DNA of 61,560 bases from Bacteroidales bacterium. GTDB lineage: Bacteria; Bacteroidota; Bacteroidia; Bacteroidales; UBA932. Made by a program: the position numbers and the translations under genes. The stretch covers positions 1 through 61,560 of the forward strand of contig JAEEOM010000039.1 in NCBI GenBank assembly GCA_016284265.1. Reading direction: 5' to 3'. Shown here piece after piece: positions 54,784 through 61,560 of the stretch (positions within the stretch are counted from its first letter, which is position 1; every line of letters starts with the position of its first letter). The notes beneath the pieces are model-generated. The model did no database searches. It was not told the origin of the DNA and saw only the letters and a program-made list of their open reading frames with translations.

Positions 54784-57266
54784 TGTTTATCCAGTTTGAG
54801 ACTCCGCCGGAACCAACGGGTCTTCAGCAGCTGCCGGAAGACGAACGGCTCGAGCGAGTAGGTCATCAGAATGGTGGAGAGCATGCCGATCAGCGTGATC
54901 CGGCCGGTGGAACTGATGGCGGGGTGGCTGGCGAAAATCAGCGAACCCACTACGATGATCAGGATCAGGGCGGAGAAGAAGATGGCTACTTTATGGTATT
55001 CCAGTCGCGAAGTCTCGCCCGTACGCGCCTCCTGCAGCAGGCCTTCCATCACGAAGATGCTGTAGTCCACGCCGATGCCGAACACGAAGGTCGAAATGAC
55101 GATGTTGATCATGTTGAACTCCAGCCCGAACAGCGTCATCAGTCCCTGCAGGACATACCAGGAAAGGAACATCGGAAAGAAGGCGATCAGGGAGACCCAG
55201 ATGTTCCGGAAGGCAATCAGCAGGACGATCAGCACGAAGAGCGAGGAGATCCACAGCGTGGTGTTGAAGTCGTCGTGAATGATTTCCACCAGGTCCCGGC
55301 AATAGTAGAACGGTTCGAGCACCAGGGTCTGGGGTCCGTCAATCAGCCCTTCGGTCACGGCGTCTGTGTCTTTGGGGTCGAACGAGACGGACGTGAAGAT
55401 CAACTTCCGGCCGCCCGGCTGCGCTTCGATGTAATTGGAGAGCATTTCCGGAGGGATGACGCCCGCTTCAAAGAGGGAACCGGGTTCGTAATCTGCCTCC
55501 ACCAGCGCGAAGAACGGTGCGAAGAGACGGGGATCCACCTGGTGACGGCGGGCGGATGCCTCCAGCGTCTTGTGGGCGGCGGCTATCCGCTGCGGCGACC
55601 AGAACTGTTTCCAGGCCGCGATACGCGACTCCTGGTCGCGGGTGGTCTGGAAGAGGAGCGGAACAAGGGAGTTGTAGCCTTTGACCAGGCCTTGCTCCGA
55701 CAGTTTCTTCAACCGTTCCTCCAGCAGTTTGTTGTATTCCAGCGCTTGGTCGAGATCTTCGTCGTAAGTGGCGAAATACAGGTCCATGTAGCCGCTCTGG
55801 TTCTTGTCGAAATAAAGTTGCTGGCTTTCTACCAGTTCAGGGTTGTCGTAGTCGAGGTTGCGCAGGTCGCTGTCAAAACGCACACGCGGCGCAAGGGCGA
55901 TGCCGATTCCGATGATGGCCAGCATGGCGCCGAGAATCCACCCGTTGCGGTCCCACGGAAGCGCGTTGAAGCGGTCAATGCCCGGAAATCCGTGCGCCCT
56001 TTTATACTTCACATGTTCCTTTTTGAGGAAATGCGGCAGGAAGATCAGTGTATAGAGCGTGCTGCCTGCCAGGGAGAAAGCGGCGAACAGGCCGAAGTCG
56101 CGCAACAAGTCGCTCTCCGTGAAGAGCAGCGCCAGAAAAGCGCCGATCGTGGTAAGGCAGCCCAGGAAGACTGGCGTAGATTCCTCTCGCAAAGTCTGCT
56201 CGACGCCACCGGTATAATAGTAATGGATCAGGATATGCAGGCAGTAACTCAGCGCTACGCCCAGCACGATGGCGCCTACGCCCAGTGCCATGAGCGACAT
56301 GGATCCTTTGATCCAATAGAGGCATGCCAAGGCAAAAAAGGTCCCGTAAACGACCGGGGCGATCATGTGGAAGATGAAGGTACCGCGGCGGAAACACAGC
56401 AGCAGGATGACCAGGATGATCACCAGCGAAATGCCGACCGTCAGGGCCAGGTCCCGCTTGATGGTGCCGGAATTGGAAACGGCACCCAGGGGCGTTCCGT
56501 GGAACAGCACCCGGGCGTCGGGATGGGCGGCTTCAAAGGTCTTGCGTTCCTGGTTCAGGATCCGGGAAAAGCGGATGGAATTGTAGGAGTCGGTCTGTGT
56601 GAAGGCCGGTGTGATGAAAGAGAGGGTGACGGTCTGGTCGGGGCAGAAGAAATGGCCGTCCACGACGGTGAATCCGCCGATGCTGCCGCCTTCTTCCGGC
56701 AGGATATCGGCCAGGAAAAGATTGCGCAGGCCGAACGGATCGGTGCAGACCAGCTGGGTGGTTTCGCCGGTCATGTCGGCTTCAATCAGTTCCACGTTGC
56801 GCTGCATCTGCGCTTCGACCGCCGCCGGTTCCAGGGCTGCGGCGAAATCATCATAGTAGGCCGTGTCAATGAAAGTCGGGAGATGCTCGAATCCATAGTC
56901 CATCGCCCCGAGTGCCGTTTCCACTTCCAGTGCGCTCAGAATGCCGACAATGTAGCGGCCGGCTGTATCGCGGCTCCGGACGGCATCCGTGAATTCGTCG
57001 ACATAGCTCCCGAGTGTCCACGTGTCGAGCGGCTGCTCCGGATCCCGGGACGTGATCTGGATAAAAATCTTGTCTTTCAGGCCAATGTCACTGAACGCCA
57101 GTTCGCTGTCCAGGCTTGAACGCGGCATCAGTTTGATAATGTCTTCTTCGTACCGCAGCCGGGTCCCAAAAAAGAGGAAAACGAGTGCGCTGGCTGCCAG
57201 AAGGCCGTACAGCAGACCCTTGTGCTTCTGGAAATATTGATAGATCGGTACAAATATCCGGTGCAT
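54780..57266 (-). CDS. MMPL/RND-type lipid exporter
   Basis: The 828-residue protein has the two-fold RND layout: a first helix at about 15-35, a periplasmic loop, five helices, a second loop and five more helices. Signature stretches are LGVGAIVLGVALSYCLHILI and FVFGIGVDYSIFVMEGLLQE. Such MMPL/HAE3-type proteins export lipids, pigments or hopanoids. I start at the ATG at 57266; a frame open to 57377 adds nothing family-like. It overlaps fakA by 4 bp and heads the operon, so an acyl lipid is its likely cargo. Confidence 0.88.
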   Translation of the reverse strand: MHRIFVPIYQYFQKHKGLLYGLLAASALVFLFFGTRLRYEEDIIKLMPRSSLDSELAFSDIGLKDKIFIQITSRDPEQPLDTWTLGSYVDEFTDAVRSRDTAGRYIVGILSALEVETALGAMDYGFEHLPTFIDTAYYDDFAAALEPAAVEAQMQRNVELIEADMTGETTQLVCTDPFGLRNLFLADILPEEGGSIGGFTVVDGHFFCPDQTVTLSFITPAFTQTDSYNSIRFSRILNQERKTFEAAHPDARVLFHGTPLGAVSNSGTIKRDLALTVGISLVIILVILLLCFRRGTFIFHMIAPVVYGTFFALACLYWIKGSMSLMALGVGAIVLGVALSYCLHILIHYYYTGGVEQTLREESTPVFLGCLTTIGAFLALLFTESDLLRDFGLFAAFSLAGSTLYTLIFLPHFLKKEHVKYKRAHGFPGIDRFNALPWDRNGWILGAMLAIIGIGIALAPRVRFDSDLRNLDYDNPELVESQQLYFDKNQSGYMDLYFATYDEDLDQALEYNKLLEERLKKLSEQGLVKGYNSLVPLLFQTTRDQESRIAAWKQFWSPQRIAAAHKTLEASARRHQVDPRLFAPFFALVEADYEPGSLFEAGVIPPEMLSNYIEAQPGGRKLIFTSVSFDPKDTDAVTEGLIDGPQTLVLEPFYYCRDLVEIIHDDFNTTLWISSLFVLIVLLIAFRNIWVSLIAFFPMFLSWYVLQGLMTLFGLEFNMINIVISTFVFGIGVDYSIFVMEGLLQEARTGETSRLEYHKVAIFFSALILIIVVGSLIFASHPAISSTGRITLIGMLSTILMTYSLEPFVFRQLLKTRWFRRSLKLDKQ

Positions 57267-57290
57267 TCTTTCAGAGAATAATAAAACTTG

Positions 57291-57298
57291 CAAATGTA
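57291..57298 (-). promoter_or_regulatory. -7 box (TACATTTG) for the exporter operon
   Basis: Minus strand match to TAnnTTTG, followed by C, 24 nt before the ATG at 57266. Confidence 0.55.
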
Positions 57299-57334
57299 AG
57301 AATAATTCCAGTATATCCCTGACCAACTGGCATA

Positions 57335-57364
57335 AAAAACTACCTGCCCGACTCGGGCAGGTAG
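57335..57364 (-). terminator. Terminator downstream of the membrane protein gene
   Basis: An 11-bp perfect stem (CTACCTGCCCG with CGGGCAGGTAG, 57340-57350 and 57354-57364) and a 3-nt loop, followed on minus by TTTTTT. It separates the 58086 gene from the exporter operon. Confidence 0.9.
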
Positions 57365-57429
57365 AGATAGGGGCCAATTGTCAGACAAGAAGTTGACCTC
57401 CGACGGCCGAAGAGGAAAGCTGGACGGGC

Positions 57430-58086
57430 TTAGGCTTCGGTAATGACTTCGTCGATCTCTTCGATGATTTCGACACGCTTGTCTTCGAGAATGTCGTCGG
57501 CTTTCTTCGAGAAGAAGTTGTACATCACGCCTTCGACGGCGACCATGATGGCGGCGCAGAGGAAGGCGACCAAGAGGCAGAGGACGACGCCGACTTTCGG
57601 GATCGCAGCGCAGATTCCGCTGAGGAAGCCGATGACCACGGCGCAGATGAAGCCCAGGAAGAAGATGCGCCATTTGTTGCCGAAGGTGGTGTCATAACTC
57701 AGCCGAAGGGCTTTGAGCGGAGATACCTTCTTGTCGAGGAAGAAATAAATGGCGAATCCCCAGGCGATTCCCATGACGATGCCTGGAATGAACAAGAAGA
57801 AGCAGGCGACGGTGATTCCCATGTAGAGAAGACCCAACAGCAGGAAGAAGCCGCTCAGGTCCTTGAAGTTCTCTTTCGCGAAAATGGCGGTCGGGTCAAT
57901 GGTCTCGCCGCGGCCGATCCGGATGACGGCCTTATACAGTCCGATGGTAGTTCCGACGTTGAGGTAAGGGATCCAGACGGTCACCATGTAAAGGATGACC
58001 ATCAGCAGCAGGGGAAAGAAGTTCTTGAGGCCATACCGGACGCCGTCCTGGATGGTCTGCATGATGTCGAGTTTCTCAGTTGCCAT
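57430..58086 (-). CDS. Uncharacterised polytopic membrane protein
   Basis: The 218-residue protein has five or six hydrophobic helices (about 22-200) with amphipathic ends (YGLKNFFPLLLMVILYMVTV, then FFLLLGLLYMGITVACFFLF) and an acidic C-terminal tail (RVEIIEEIDEVITEA). It resembles the general group of small DUF975/glycerophosphodiester-phosphodiesterase membrane-domain proteins, but no function can be given. It has its own promoter and terminator. Confidence 0.75.
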   Translation of the reverse strand: MATEKLDIMQTIQDGVRYGLKNFFPLLLMVILYMVTVWIPYLNVGTTIGLYKAVIRIGRGETIDPTAIFAKENFKDLSGFFLLLGLLYMGITVACFFLFIPGIVMGIAWGFAIYFFLDKKVSPLKALRLSYDTTFGNKWRIFFLGFICAVVIGFLSGICAAIPKVGVVLCLLVAFLCAAIMVAVEGVMYNFFSKKADDILEDKRVEIIEEIDEVITEA

Positions 58087-58110
58087 AACTCTTGGGTTTA
58101 AAATTTACTG

Positions 58111-58118
58111 CAAATATA
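58111..58118 (-). promoter_or_regulatory. -7 box (TATATTTG) for the membrane protein gene
   Basis: Minus strand TATATTTGC, 24 nt before the ATG at 58086. Confidence 0.55.
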
Positions 58119-58156
58119 GAAAAAATTATCGAATCACAATAAATTTTTCAAAAAAT

Positions 58157-59266
58157 TTAATCTACAATCACCCGCTGGACGCGGCGGGGTACGGAGGTGA
58201 AGATCTCGTAGGGAATCGTGTCGAGGATCTGGGCGAGTTCCGCCGCGGTCGGGCGTTCTCCGAAGATCGTCACTGTATCACCCTCCTTGCAGTTGATGCC
58301 CGTGACATCGAGCATGCACATGTCCATGCAGATATTGCCGATGGTAGGGGCAAGCTGGCCGTTCACCTCGAAGCTGGCGTTGCCGCATCCCAGGTGCCGG
58401 TTGATGCCGTCCGCGTAGCCGACGCAGAGCGTAGCAGTGCGGGTCGTGCCGGAATGAAGCTTGCCGTGGCGTCCGTAGCCTACGGTGCCGTCGCCGGGAA
58501 GGAGTTCCTTGACTTGAAGGATCGGACAGCGGTAGAAGGCGGCTGGTTTGAGATCTTTCGAGCCCGTGGCACTGATTCCATAAATGCCGATACCCAGGCG
58601 CACCATGTCGTACTGGTACTTCGTGAATCGTTCAATGCCGGCCGAGTTGAGGACGTGGCGGATGGGCTTGTAGGGCAGGGATTCCATGACCTGCGTGCTT
58701 AGTTTCTCGTAGAGCTGGATCTGGCCGAGGGTGAACTCGTCGTGCTGCGCCTCGTCTGAAGCGGCCAGGTGGGTATAGAGGCCCTCGAGATGGATTTCCG
58801 GACTCTCGCGGACAAAGTCGATCAGTGCGGGAATTTCCCGTTCCATGAAACCGAGGCGGTGCATGCCGGTATCGATGTTGATATGGACAGGGTAGTCGCG
58901 GCGGCCGATTTTCCGGAGTTCCTCACGGAGGCGCGTCAGGGCGTAGATGTCGGGGATGCCGGGCTCCAGCCCGTAACGGATGATTTCCGGATAGTCTTCG
59001 GTGCCCGTGGTCAGGACGAGGATCGGGAGGTTGATGCCCGCCTTGCGGAGTTCCACGCCTTCACCGGGCAGGGCGACGCCGAGATAGTCTGCCCCGAACT
59101 GCTCCATCTCCCGGGCAAACGGCACGGCGCCGTGTCCATAGCCGTTGGCCTTGACCAGGATCAGCATCTTGGTTTCGGGTTTGAGAAGAGAACGGAAATG
59201 ACGGAAATTGCTTTCAATGCCGCTTCGGCTGAGTTCGAGCCGGGCGAGCGGAGAATTCTGTATCAT
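58157..59266 (-). CDS. alr: Alanine racemase
   Basis: Alr is a PLP enzyme making D-alanine for peptidoglycan. The 369-residue protein has the PLP lysine in LVKANGYGHGAVPFARE near residue 39, the VRLGIGIYGIS stretch, and the second catalytic Tyr region VGYADGINR with PTIGNICMDMCMLDVTG. It is full length. It has its own -7 box and follows the LAB-N gene by about 70 bp on the same strand. Confidence 0.96.
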   Translation of the reverse strand: MIQNSPLARLELSRSGIESNFRHFRSLLKPETKMLILVKANGYGHGAVPFAREMEQFGADYLGVALPGEGVELRKAGINLPILVLTTGTEDYPEIIRYGLEPGIPDIYALTRLREELRKIGRRDYPVHINIDTGMHRLGFMEREIPALIDFVRESPEIHLEGLYTHLAASDEAQHDEFTLGQIQLYEKLSTQVMESLPYKPIRHVLNSAGIERFTKYQYDMVRLGIGIYGISATGSKDLKPAAFYRCPILQVKELLPGDGTVGYGRHGKLHSGTTRTATLCVGYADGINRHLGCGNASFEVNGQLAPTIGNICMDMCMLDVTGINCKEGDTVTIFGERPTAAELAQILDTIPYEIFTSVPRRVQRVIVD

Positions 59267-59288
59267 CGATCATCTTGCATTTATCCTA

Positions 59289-59296
59289 CAAAAATA
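59289..59296 (-). promoter_or_regulatory. -7 box (TATTTTTG) for alr
   Basis: Minus strand match to TAnnTTTG, 22 nt before the ATG at 59266. Confidence 0.45.
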
Positions 59297-59336
59297 GAGA
59301 ATCGACGACAATGTTGGTTCTGAAAAATAAAAAAAA

Positions 59337-59972
59337 CTAAGCGGACCGCTCTTTCCGCAGGAGCATCAGGTTGCGGACATAGGTAATCAGTCCGAACGAC
59401 TGTGCCAGGATGACCACAGGATCGTGCCGCAGAATGCCGTAGGTAAGGATGATGACGGCCCCGATCAGACTGATGGTCCAGAAACCGGCCGGCAGGAGCG
59501 ATTCGCCCCGCCGGGCGGAGTAAAGGGCCTGGTACAGGAACCGGAGCGAGAAGATGAGTTGGCCGGCGGAGCCGAAGATCAGCAGCCAGCGCGGTATGGC
59601 GTCATTGTGGAAGAGCGTGGCGGAAACAGTCGGCCAGTCGAAGGCCATCCGGGCCAGCGCCGCCACCGGCACGAGGGCCAGCAGGAACAGCACGGGCCTT
59701 CGCCAGCTGCCCAACCGTCCCCAGACGCCTTTGGCATTGAGGTTCCAGATATAGACATAATAGCCGATGACCTGGCCCAGCATCAAGGCAAAATCCTCGC
59801 GCAGCCAGCCGTAGAGGAAAAACAGGAGCGATGCAGCAAGGCTCAACGCCCAGAAAAGCGTGGGATTGACCACCTTCCGCTCTTTTTCCGAGCGGAGCCA
59901 CTGCACGAGCATCCGCGCCGAGAAGAGTCCCTGCGCCGTCAGACCGAGAGCATAGATCCAGAGATTGTCCAT
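59337..59972 (-). CDS. Tandem LAB-N domain membrane protein
   Basis: The 211-residue protein contains two copies of the lipid-A-disaccharide-synthase N-terminal (LAB-N) domain (about 5-80 and 125-205). Each has the paired helices AQGLFSARMLVQW/GQLIFSLRFLYQ and the GQVIGYYVYIWNL/AQSFGLITYVRNL ending. In larger proteins this domain precedes LpxB; alone it is thought to help lipid A or undecaprenyl-lipid modification with a partner glycosyltransferase. Its ATG overlaps the stop of the glycosyltransferase gene by one base. Confidence 0.88.
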   Translation of the reverse strand: MDNLWIYALGLTAQGLFSARMLVQWLRSEKERKVVNPTLFWALSLAASLLFFLYGWLREDFALMLGQVIGYYVYIWNLNAKGVWGRLGSWRRPVLFLLALVPVAALARMAFDWPTVSATLFHNDAIPRWLLIFGSAGQLIFSLRFLYQALYSARRGESLLPAGFWTISLIGAVIILTYGILRHDPVVILAQSFGLITYVRNLMLLRKERSA

Positions 59973-60706
59973 CAGCCGAGGTTGCTGTCTTCGATCCGGT
60001 AGTCGAGGTAGCGCTTCTTCATCCAACGAAAGGCGAAGCAGTCGTTGAAGGGGCCCCATAGCCGGTTGAAGAGATGGTACTTGGCCTGACCCGCCTGGCG
60101 GGGAAAATGCCGCACCGGCACCTGCAGGACCCGTCCGCCGGTCATTTGGACGAGCGCCGGCAGAAAACGGTGCATGCCGGTGAACATAGGCAGTTTCCGG
60201 GCAGTGGCGGTCTGGAGCACTTTGAGCGGGCAGCCGGTGTCGGCGACGCCGTCGCCCGTCATCATCCGTCGCCAGCCGTTGGCGATCTTCGAAGAAACGC
60301 GTTTGACGAAGCCGTCCTTGCGGTTGGTCCGGATGCCGGTCACCAGTTCGTAGTCATCCGCGTGGGGAAGCAGCAGGTCGAAATCGTCGGGGTCAGTCTG
60401 CAGGTCAGCATCGATGTAGCCCACCAGCGGTGATTCGCAGGCTTCGAATCCGGCTTTCAGGGCGGCGCTCAGCCCGCGGTTTTCCGCAAACCGCAGAAAG
60501 AAGAAACCCTCGTTCCGCGCACAGAGTTCCGCCAGCAGCGGACTGCCGCCATCGGTCGAACCGTCGTCCACGAAGAGGACGCAGGCGGGCTGCCGGGTGG
60601 CTTTCCGGCGATAAGCGGAGAGTCGCTCCTCCAGTCGGGGCAGATTCTCCCGCTCGTTGAAAAGCGGGACCACGATCGTAAACGAATAGGCGGCGGTAGG
60701 ATTCAT
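59972..60706 (-). CDS. Family 2 glycosyltransferase (dolichyl-phosphate-mannose-synthase-like)
   Basis: The 244-residue protein is a GT2 enzyme similar to ArnC/DPM1-type polyprenyl-phosphate sugar synthases. It has VVPLFNERENLPRLEERL, the DDGSTDGG motif and the DXD-type DADLQTDPDDF. There are no C-terminal membrane helices, unlike ArnC. It probably transfers a sugar to a polyprenyl phosphate for envelope modification, with the LAB-N protein as membrane partner. Confidence 0.88.
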   Translation of the reverse strand: MNPTAAYSFTIVVPLFNERENLPRLEERLSAYRRKATRQPACVLFVDDGSTDGGSPLLAELCARNEGFFFLRFAENRGLSAALKAGFEACESPLVGYIDADLQTDPDDFDLLLPHADDYELVTGIRTNRKDGFVKRVSSKIANGWRRMMTGDGVADTGCPLKVLQTATARKLPMFTGMHRFLPALVQMTGGRVLQVPVRHFPRQAGQAKYHLFNRLWGPFNDCFAFRWMKKRYLDYRIEDSNLG

Positions 60707-60714
60707 TGCGAAGG

Positions 60715-60722
60715 CAAAGATA
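60715..60722 (-). promoter_or_regulatory. -7 box (TATCTTTG) for the glycosyltransferase gene
   Basis: Minus strand TATCTTTGC, 8 nt before the ATG at 60706: another near-leaderless arrangement. Confidence 0.55.
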
Positions 60723-60808
60723 CGACTGTTTTTTGGCGGAATGAATTATTTTTTGTATTTATGTAGTTTGAAACGTTATCTAAACGGATAGAAACGGATC
60801 CTTACGAC

Positions 60809-61560
60809 ATGAAACGGATAGCGCTCCTCCTCTTCGCCCTGCTGGCTTTTTCGCTGCAGCTCCATGCGGTGAAGGCCTATCCGTATCCCGTGTCGGTCAC
60901 GCAGCCCGACGGTTCCCAACTGACCATCCGCATCTTTGGCGACGAAAACCGGTCCTGGCAGACGACCCTCGACGGCCGGCCGGTCTCCCAGGGCCCGGAT
61001 GGTTTCTGGCGGATCATCGATTCACTGCCGCCCGTTACCGGTCGGGCCAAGCTTCTCAATCCGGAAGGCGGTACGCTTTCGATGTTTCTGGCTACCAAGG
61101 CAACGGTCCAGGTGCGGACCATCGTCATTCCCGTGCAGTTCCGTGACCGCAAGTTCACAGTGCCTTCGCCACGCTCCGCAATCTACAACCTCTTCAACCA
61201 GCAGTACTATTCCGAAAACGGGGCGACGGGCAGTGTACTCGACTGGTTCCGCGACAACCTGGGTACTTCTGCCGGCTTCTCGTTCGATGTCTGTGATGTG
61301 GTCACGGTACCGTACGATGCTGCCTGGTACGGCGCGAACGCCGATGGCGTGACCGATGTCAACCTCCCGCAGCTGGTCGTACATGCCTGCGAGGCGGCCG
61401 ACGCGGCCGGTGTGGATTTCACCCGCTACGATTTCGACAAGGATGGCATCGTGGACAATGTCTTCCTGCTTTTCGCCGGCCACAACGAAGCGGAAGGCGG
61501 CGGCGACGCCACCCTCTGGCCCCAGTCCTGGAACATCGCGGACATGGGTCTTTCGCTCGA
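60809..61560 (+). CDS. M6-family metalloprotease, partial
   Basis: The gene runs off the window end. The visible 250 residues have a signal peptide (MKRIALLLFALLAFSLQLHA), an N-terminal region with YPVSVTQPDGSQLTIRIFGD, and the beginning of an immune-inhibitor-A/M6 catalytic domain (IPVQFRDRKF, the LDWFRDNLGTSAGFSFD stretch, NVFLLFAGHNEAEGGGDATL then WPQSW). The catalytic HExxH motif is expected beyond the end. Such proteases are secreted; in Bacteroidota they often carry type IX sorting tails. The ATG at 60809 is the first start with a signal peptide. Confidence 0.85.
   Translation, partial: MKRIALLLFALLAFSLQLHAVKAYPYPVSVTQPDGSQLTIRIFGDENRSWQTTLDGRPVSQGPDGFWRIIDSLPPVTGRAKLLNPEGGTLSMFLATKATVQVRTIVIPVQFRDRKFTVPSPRSAIYNLFNQQYYSENGATGSVLDWFRDNLGTSAGFSFDVCDVVTVPYDAAWYGANADGVTDVNLPQLVVHACEAADAAGVDFTRYDFDKDGIVDNVFLLFAGHNEAEGGGDATLWPQSWNIADMGLSL

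Noticed and set aside
54756-57119. Long open frame (787 codons) on the plus strand
   Set aside because: It is antisense to the MMPL exporter and has the Gln/Glu/Arg-rich composition typical of shadow frames opposite membrane proteins.
49376-57266. Flexirubin/aryl-polyene gene cluster
   Set aside because: A LolA-like protein, ACP, thioesterase and MMPL exporter recall such clusters, but no ketosynthase, dehydratase or ammonia-lyase of that pathway is present.

Overview
The window looks like chromosomal DNA of a GC-rich member of the Bacteroidota, most likely order Bacteroidales. Promoters fit the Bacteroidota -7 box TAnnTTTG, often TATCTTTGC. Genes are dense and start mostly without Shine-Dalgarno sequences. 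Lineage-typical families are present: FISUMP lipoprotein, patatin/outer-membrane-barrel fusions, GlsB/GlsA-like glycine-lipid acyltransferases, the conserved acidic DUF2795-type protein, TonB C-terminal domains and futalosine-pathway menaquinone genes. I saw no rRNA, tRNA, CRISPR array, phage or insertion sequence, and family or genus cannot be fixed from the sequence alone.

Layout. 1-731 is the only long stretch without a convincing gene; it holds a 51-bp tandem repeat and a 14-bp inverted repeat. 732-1310 encodes a protein with three SANT/Myb-like repeats. It converges on prfB across a duplicated 50-bp repeat. 1446-8639 (minus) carries prfB with a +1 programmed frameshift, recX, two patatin-barrel proteins and rlmN. 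8765-13757 (plus) has recA, trpS, a small secreted barrel-like protein, a CapA-type phosphoesterase and phoH. A FISUMP lipoprotein lies on minus, followed on plus (14783-24099) by apbE, a Tat-type D-aminoacylase lipoprotein, a SPOR lipoprotein, gcvT, a degenerate M28 peptidase-TonB fusion, leuS and a YitT membrane protein. 24199-27330 is a signalling patch: a membrane-anchored AraC-type HTH protein, a solitary HTH protein, a CHASE2 protein and a FecR-like secreted protein. aspA, trkA and folE (minus) face mqnB, mqnD, a LolD-like ATPase, a cobalamin adenosyltransferase and the DUF2795-type protein (plus).

From 33860 onward the window is dominated by membrane-lipid and envelope genes. They include a PlsC-like acyltransferase, a third patatin-barrel protein and an MscS channel. 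A minus-strand operon (45470 to 40297) contains a 17-residue-repeat protein, a DUF3108 protein, a GH3-family enzyme, GlsA, GlsB and an unknown protein. Divergent from it are an unknown 141-residue protein, a protein kinase fused to a AAA+ ATPase, and an acyl-ACP thioesterase. A second minus-strand operon (57266 to 49884) encodes an MMPL/RND exporter, FakA, a DegV/FakB protein, a GNAT-like protein, PlsX and acyl carrier protein; a LolA-like protein and an AraC regulator lie next to it. The window closes with a small membrane protein, alr, a tandem LAB-N protein, a family 2 glycosyltransferase and the start of an M6 metalloprotease gene that runs off the end.

How the genes may work together. 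Acyl-ACP thioesterase can release fatty acids; FakA/FakB can phosphorylate them; PlsX can exchange acyl-phosphate with acyl-ACP, with ACP at the operon's end. GlsB/GlsA use acyl donors to make N-acyl-glycine-type lipids, and the GH3 enzyme in the same operon could make or process acyl-amino-acid conjugates. These links are inference from gene order. The most unusual candidates are the kinase-AAA+ fusion with its small partner, the GH3-GlsA-GlsB operon, the Fak-PlsX-GNAT-exporter operon and the M28-TonB fusion that has lost catalytic residues.
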